Below, one piece after another: positions 6,538-9,361 of a stretch of 9,361 nt of DNA. Within the stretch, counting starts at the first letter, position 1. Each line of letters begins with the position of its first letter. The notes beneath the pieces were generated by a model, which was not told the DNA's origin, searched no databases, and worked only from the letters and a program-made list of their open reading frames with translations. Both the position numbers and the translations under genes were made by a program. Location of the stretch: assembly GCA_007123655.1 (NCBI GenBank), contig SKKR01000126.1:1-9361 (forward strand). Direction: 5' to 3'. The stretch comes from Thermomicrobiaceae bacterium (GTDB taxonomy: Bacteria; Chloroflexota; Chloroflexia; Thermomicrobiales; Thermomicrobiaceae).

Positions 6538-6556
6538 GTCTCCGGCGCGCGGAGAC
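6538..6556 (-). other. Hairpin in the 5' leader of the Usp transcript
   Basis: GTCTCCG (6538-6544) and CGGAGAC (6550-6556) form a perfect 7-bp stem with a 5-nt loop (GCGCG). It lies between the proposed promoter and the ribosome site of the Usp gene. No T-run follows on the minus strand, so it is not an attenuator of the simple type; it may affect mRNA stability or translation. Confidence 0.4.
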
Positions 6557-6595
6557 GGCAGAACGCCTGTATCTCCGGTTGCGCTCCCGGGGTTG

Positions 6596-6604
6596 ATTCT
6601 AGCA
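6596..6604 (-). promoter_or_regulatory. Extended -10 promoter for the tandem Usp gene
   Basis: On the minus strand TGC precedes TAGAAT (6601-6596), five of six consensus bases plus the extended TG. RNA would start near 6589, giving a leader of about 90 nt. No convincing -35 lies 17 bp upstream, as expected for an extended -10 promoter. Confidence 0.5.
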
Positions 6605-6681
6605 GAGCCGGTCCCTCGCGCCGGACTCTCAGGACAGCCCGGGCCGCATCAGGAGCGTGACAATCTCGGGGATAGCGGCTT

Positions 6682-7641
6682 TCACCCCAGCCGTTCTCGA
6701 CCGTGTGGCTCCAGCCAGTCCAGGATCGGCCCTTTCGGTACGATCCGCGTCGGATTGATGTGCGGGTGCGTCATGAAGTAGTGACGCTTGATGTGGTCGA
6801 AGTTGACCGTCTCCCCGAACCCGGGCCGCTGGTAGAGATCTCGTGCGTACCCCCAGAGATTCGGGTAGTCGACGAGACGCCAGAGATTGCATTTGAAGTG
6901 GTAGTGATAGGCAACGTCGAACCGCACCAGCGTCGGGAACAGACGGATATCGGACTCGGTCAGCTGATCTCCGACGAGATACCGCTGGCGGGAGAGTCGA
7001 TCTTCCAGCCAGCCGAACCGGGCGAACACGGCACCGACTGCCTCCTCGTACGCGTCCTGGGTGGAGGCGAATCCGGCCCTGTAGACGCCGTTGTTCACGT
7101 CCTCGTAGATGACCTCGTTGACCGCGTCGATCTCGTCTCGCAGTTGCTCTGGATAGAGATCGACGTCCGGATTGCTGAACTCGGTGAACTGTGTCTCGAA
7201 ATCGATCGTGATGTCCGGGAAGTTGTTCGTCACCAGGCGCCCGGTCTTGCGATCCCAGATACAGGGGACCGTATAACGACCGGTATAGTTTGGATCTGTC
7301 CTGAGGTAGGCCTCGGAGAGATAGGCGAACCCGTTGACCGGGTCTTCCGAGTGGCCCGGACCATCCCGGAACGCCCAGCCCTTCTCGTCCCGCACCGGGT
7401 CAACCACGGACATCGATATGACGTCCTCCAGTCCAAGCAGCTTCCGGACAATGATCGAGCGGTGCGCCCAGGGGCAGGCGAGCGAGACGTACAAGTGATA
7501 GCGGTCTCGTTCCGCAGGAAACGCGGTGGAACCGTCCGCGCTGAAACGATCCCGGATGGTATACGGCTGCCGCACGAACTTCCCGCTTGCTTTGACTTCA
7601 TCCTTGACCGGGTTGGTTGCTGATCGAGCGTTGGATGACAT
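6682..7641 (-). CDS. Glutathionyl-hydroquinone reductase-like protein (Xi-class/Omega-like GST)
   Basis: A 319-aa cytoplasmic thiol transferase of the YqjG/PcpF/ECM4 group. Known members use a cysteine to strip glutathione from glutathionyl-hydroquinones. The thioredoxin-like N-terminal domain carries CPWAHR with nucleophile Cys56, and the family's VPCIWDRKTGRLVTN strand follows at ~125-139. The helical C-terminal domain has NNGVYRAGFA (Tyr187), HIKRHYF (Tyr288) and the family ending THPHINPTRIVPKGP. The two tyrosines appear equivalent to E. coli YqjG Tyr195 and Tyr296. Where glutathione-using members have NES(S/A)EI, this protein has NNFPDI (139-144), so gamma-glutamyl contacts may differ. 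The start at 7641 is chosen because AAGGGAG (7650-7656) lies 8 nt upstream. An in-frame ATG at 7671 lacks a ribosome site and would place this one inside the gene. Confidence 0.9.
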   Translation of the reverse strand: MSSNARSATNPVKDEVKASGKFVRQPYTIRDRFSADGSTAFPAERDRYHLYVSLACPWAHRSIIVRKLLGLEDVISMSVVDPVRDEKGWAFRDGPGHSEDPVNGFAYLSEAYLRTDPNYTGRYTVPCIWDRKTGRLVTNNFPDITIDFETQFTEFSNPDVDLYPEQLRDEIDAVNEVIYEDVNNGVYRAGFASTQDAYEEAVGAVFARFGWLEDRLSRQRYLVGDQLTESDIRLFPTLVRFDVAYHYHFKCNLWRLVDYPNLWGYARDLYQRPGFGETVNFDHIKRHYFMTHPHINPTRIVPKGPILDWLEPHGRERLG

Positions 7642-7722
7642 GAGGAGTTCTCCCTTCGCTGGCACAGGCATTGAGCAGTAGATCGACAGAGGTTCCGCGT
7701 GTTGCTGGTTACCAACGTTCGG

Positions 7723-7740
7723 AGGAATACGCGTATTCCT
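7723..7740. promoter_or_regulatory. Perfect 18-bp palindrome, candidate operator of the reductase-like gene
   Basis: AGGAATACGCGTATTCCT reads identically on both strands. It lies in the 143-bp gap upstream of the hydroquinone-reductase-like gene, 82 bp before its ATG. A TTGTCA (minus strand, 7762-7757; one mismatch to the -35 consensus) lies 16 bp upstream, so the palindrome covers the expected -10 position. That layout suits a dimeric repressor. The TTGTCA lacks a clear -10 partner, so the promoter itself is uncertain. Confidence 0.55.
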
Positions 7741-7784
7741 GTACGGGCCAATCGCGTGACAATCCGCCGGTACTTGCCGGCCGT

Positions 7785-8756
7785 CTATCCGAGCAGTTCA
7801 CCGGGACGGGACCGCAGGATCGCCTCGGCGTCTTCGACGATCCGCCGGACGATCTCTCCGGCCGGGAGGATGTCACGCACCATTCCGGCGCTGTTGCCGG
7901 CGAGCACCCGACGGACACTGGTATCTCCCGCCTCTAGCGACGCCGCAAGTTCACGCGCGAGTTCGGCTTTTCGCAACGATACTTCGTCCTCACGCCCGTG
8001 CCAGGCGGCGGTGAAACGGTTCCGGAGAATCCGTTCTCCGACGTGTTCCGGAAACGGGGCGTCGTTCACAATGTCGTAGACGCGAGTTAGCAGGAAGTCG
8101 TCAGCGCCGTGCGAGATGATCTGCTCTTTGGCGTAGGGATCGGAGATTGACTCTTCGCTGGCGACGAAGCGCGTGCCCATCCAGGCGCCGGCGGCCCCGA
8201 GCATCAACACCGCCGCAAGTCCTCGCCCGTCCGCCACGCCACCAGCGGCGACGACTGGAATGTCTCCGACCTCATCGACGACGGCCGGAACCAGTGGAAG
8301 CGTGCCGCTTGTGTAGCCCGTGTGTCCTCCCGCCTCGATACCCTGTGCGGCGATCGCCGCAGCGCCCGCATTTGCCGCTTCACGGGCAAGCTCGACCGAC
8401 TGTACCTGGACGATCGTCAGGATGTCCAGATCCGCGGCCGCGCGGATATATGGACTCGGATCCGCGAACGCGTGAGCGATCACCGGAACGCGCAACTCCA
8501 GTGCGGTCTCCATCAGCTGGTCCGTATCTGGCGCGGAGGTAATGAACCCGACTCCGAACGGACGGTCAGTCCTTCGCCGCACCAGCTCAATCTGCTCTCT
8601 CAGCCATTCAGGCCCCGGACCGCTTCCGCCGATCATCCCCAGTCCACCGGCGGCTGACACCGCCGCGGCGAGTTCACCCCCGGAGCTTCCAGCCATCGGC
8701 GCGCTGATAATGGGGTGCTCGACCCTGAAAAGGTCGCAAATCGGTGTGCGCAGCAT
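7785..8756 (-). CDS. Nitronate monooxygenase/2-nitropropane dioxygenase-family FMN enzyme
   Basis: A 323-aa FMN-dependent TIM-barrel oxidoreductase, predicted cytoplasmic. Family motifs in order: HPIISAPMAG (14-23) at the first barrel strand, AAGGLGMIG (35-43), PFGVGF (66-71), AAQGIEAGGHTG (136-147) with the candidate catalytic His145, and PVVAAGGVADGRGL (167-180) plus GTRF (194-197) for FMN phosphate binding. Nitronate monooxygenases use O2 to convert toxic alkyl nitronates to carbonyl compounds and nitrite. Related NADH:quinone reductases and FabK enoyl-ACP reductases share this pattern and cannot be excluded. The start at 8756 is chosen for AGGAGA (8763-8768) upstream; an in-frame extension to 8822 would run over the likely promoter and ribosome site. 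Its neighbours are the LysE-type exporter upstream and the hydroquinone-reductase-like gene downstream, with gaps of 82 and 143 bp. Confidence 0.87.
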   Translation of the reverse strand: MLRTPICDLFRVEHPIISAPMAGSSGGELAAAVSAAGGLGMIGGSGPGPEWLREQIELVRRRTDRPFGVGFITSAPDTDQLMETALELRVPVIAHAFADPSPYIRAAADLDILTIVQVQSVELAREAANAGAAAIAAQGIEAGGHTGYTSGTLPLVPAVVDEVGDIPVVAAGGVADGRGLAAVLMLGAAGAWMGTRFVASEESISDPYAKEQIISHGADDFLLTRVYDIVNDAPFPEHVGERILRNRFTAAWHGREDEVSLRKAELARELAASLEAGDTSVRRVLAGNSAGMVRDILPAGEIVRRIVEDAEAILRSRPGELLG

Positions 8757-8798
8757 CGCAAATCTCCTGCTCTGTGAATGGAGCGTGACGGTATCGCC

Positions 8799-8807
8799 AG
8801 AATAGCA
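8799..8807 (-). promoter_or_regulatory. Possible promoter for the nitronate monooxygenase-family gene
   Basis: On the minus strand TGC precedes TATTCT (8804-8799), an extended -10 like those of the PRODH and Usp genes. An alternative in the same gap is TTGTCG (8816-8811) with TACCGT (8793-8788) at 17-bp spacing. Either would give a short leader before the ATG at 8756. The gene may instead be read through from the upstream exporter gene. Confidence 0.35.
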
Positions 8808-8838
8808 TGGCGACAACCTCATATTCTTCTACGATCGA

Positions 8839-9361
8839 TCAGCCAACTGCCGAGACGACGGCAAGGACGCCAAACACCGCTATCAGACTTCCTGCCAGAC
8901 GATTGATCCAGATGAGCGCTGCCCTCGACACGATGCGCCCGAAGGCCCGGACAACGGTCGTGAGAGCAAGCCACCAGCACATCGAGCCGAGAACCACGCC
9001 GGTCACCAGCAAGGCGCCGGACGAGATGTTGTCCGATCTCGCGAGTCCCAGTCCGGCGAAGATCACCCCGAACGAGATGATCGTCATCGGATTGGCCAGC
9101 GTGAGGGCGAACGCACTGGTAAACCATCGTGCGGAGGCGATTGTCACGGCTGGATTCGCATGCTGAAGTGGCGGAATCGTTCTGGCTATCCGGACACCGA
9201 GTATCAATAGTGCGATACCACCAACGAACTCGATCGGGATATGGTGATCCAGCAGAACCTGTGAGATCGCGGTGATGCCGAACGCCGCCAGCACGGCGTA
9301 GCAGCCATCCGCAGCCGCGATTCCCGCCCCGGTTGCAAGCCCGGCGGGCTGTCCCTGCGTC
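8839..9361 (-). CDS. LysE/RhtB-family amino-acid or metabolite exporter (5' partial)
   Basis: The frame is open from the right edge (first full codon at 9360) to a TGA at 8839-8841, giving 173 visible residues; roughly 30 N-terminal residues are missing relative to the usual ~205-210. A GTG at 9294 is not the start: the codons upstream read TQGQPAGLATGAGIAAADGCYA, the typical first loop and start of a second membrane segment in this family. About five hydrophobic segments follow, including FVGGIALLILGVRIAR and FTSAFALTLANPMTIISFG. That second motif, ending in NPMTI, is a LysE-family hallmark. These are inner-membrane exporters of amino acids and related compounds driven by proton or ion gradients; the substrate cannot be assigned. 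It is upstream of, and on the same strand as, the nitronate monooxygenase-family gene. Confidence 0.85.
   Translation of the reverse strand, partial: TQGQPAGLATGAGIAAADGCYAVLAAFGITAISQVLLDHHIPIEFVGGIALLILGVRIARTIPPLQHANPAVTIASARWFTSAFALTLANPMTIISFGVIFAGLGLARSDNISSGALLVTGVVLGSMCWWLALTTVVRAFGRIVSRAALIWINRLAGSLIAVFGVLAVVSAVG

Noticed and set aside
6703..7623. Plus-strand open frame of 306 codons
   Set aside because: It is antisense to the hydroquinone-reductase-like gene, which has clear family motifs; the Val/Ile/Arg/Glu-rich translation is a shadow and has no ribosome site.
7642..7671. Ten-residue N-terminal extension of the reductase-like protein
   Set aside because: The ATG at 7671 has no ribosome site, and the good AAGGGAG lies between it and the ATG at 7641.
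7766..7781. GCCGG/CCGGC hairpin after the nitronate monooxygenase-family gene as a terminator
   Set aside because: The stem is only 5 bp and no T-run follows on the minus strand; such GC inverted repeats are common in this composition.
8757..8822. 22-residue N-terminal extension of the nitronate monooxygenase-family protein
   Set aside because: Family homology starts at MLRTPICDLF, and the extension covers AGGAGA and promoter-like sequence.
9292..9294. GTG at 9294 as start of the LysE-type gene
   Set aside because: The frame upstream to the window edge encodes a typical LysE-family segment, so the gene continues beyond the window.

Overview
This is high-GC bacterial DNA with an ordinary housekeeping and stress-metabolism gene set. 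No rRNA, tRNA, insertion sequence, CRISPR array or integrase is visible. The best guess at lineage is Chloroflexota, possibly a Thermomicrobia/Sphaerobacter relative. The main reason is the first protein, which carries a WEQNGG...FGYP...QYTERARFEYHP module that I associate with secreted Chloroflexota proteins. A monofunctional Thermus/Deinococcus-type proline dehydrogenase and frequent GTG starts fit this. It is an inference, not a proven placement.

Layout, left to right. (1) 1-740, +: the 3' end of a secreted CAP/SCP-domain protein, closed by a strong intrinsic terminator. (2) 1004-1417, +: an unrecognised 137-aa protein with its own promoter-like sequence and a strong ribosome binding site. 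(3) 1451-2752, -: an HD-domain, SAMHD1/dGTPase-like phosphohydrolase. (4) 2857-3774, +, divergent from it: a monofunctional proline dehydrogenase. Its stop codon abuts the stop of (5), 3775-5037, -: an MFS transporter of the oxalate/formate or monocarboxylate type. (6) 5083-5337, -: an unrecognised 84-aa protein. (7) 5467-6498, -: a tandem UspA protein. (8) 6682-7641, -: a glutathionyl-hydroquinone-reductase-like (Xi-class GST) enzyme. (9) 7785-8756, -: a nitronate monooxygenase/2-nitropropane dioxygenase-family flavoenzyme. (10) 8839 to the window end, -: a LysE/RhtB-family exporter cut off by the window edge.

The right half (6-10) is a same-strand run, but the gaps of 45-183 bp with separate promoter-like and palindromic elements suggest several transcription units. 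The loose theme there is small-molecule and stress chemistry: quinone/thiol reduction, nitronate oxidation, a stress protein and an exporter. Nothing proves the genes act together. Proline dehydrogenase has no P5C dehydrogenase partner in view.

No multi-gene system that looks new is evident. The best leads are regulatory: a perfect 18-bp palindrome upstream of the hydroquinone-reductase-like gene, and a structured leader upstream of the tandem Usp gene. Other leads are an altered glutathione-pocket motif in the reductase-like enzyme and two unrecognised small proteins.
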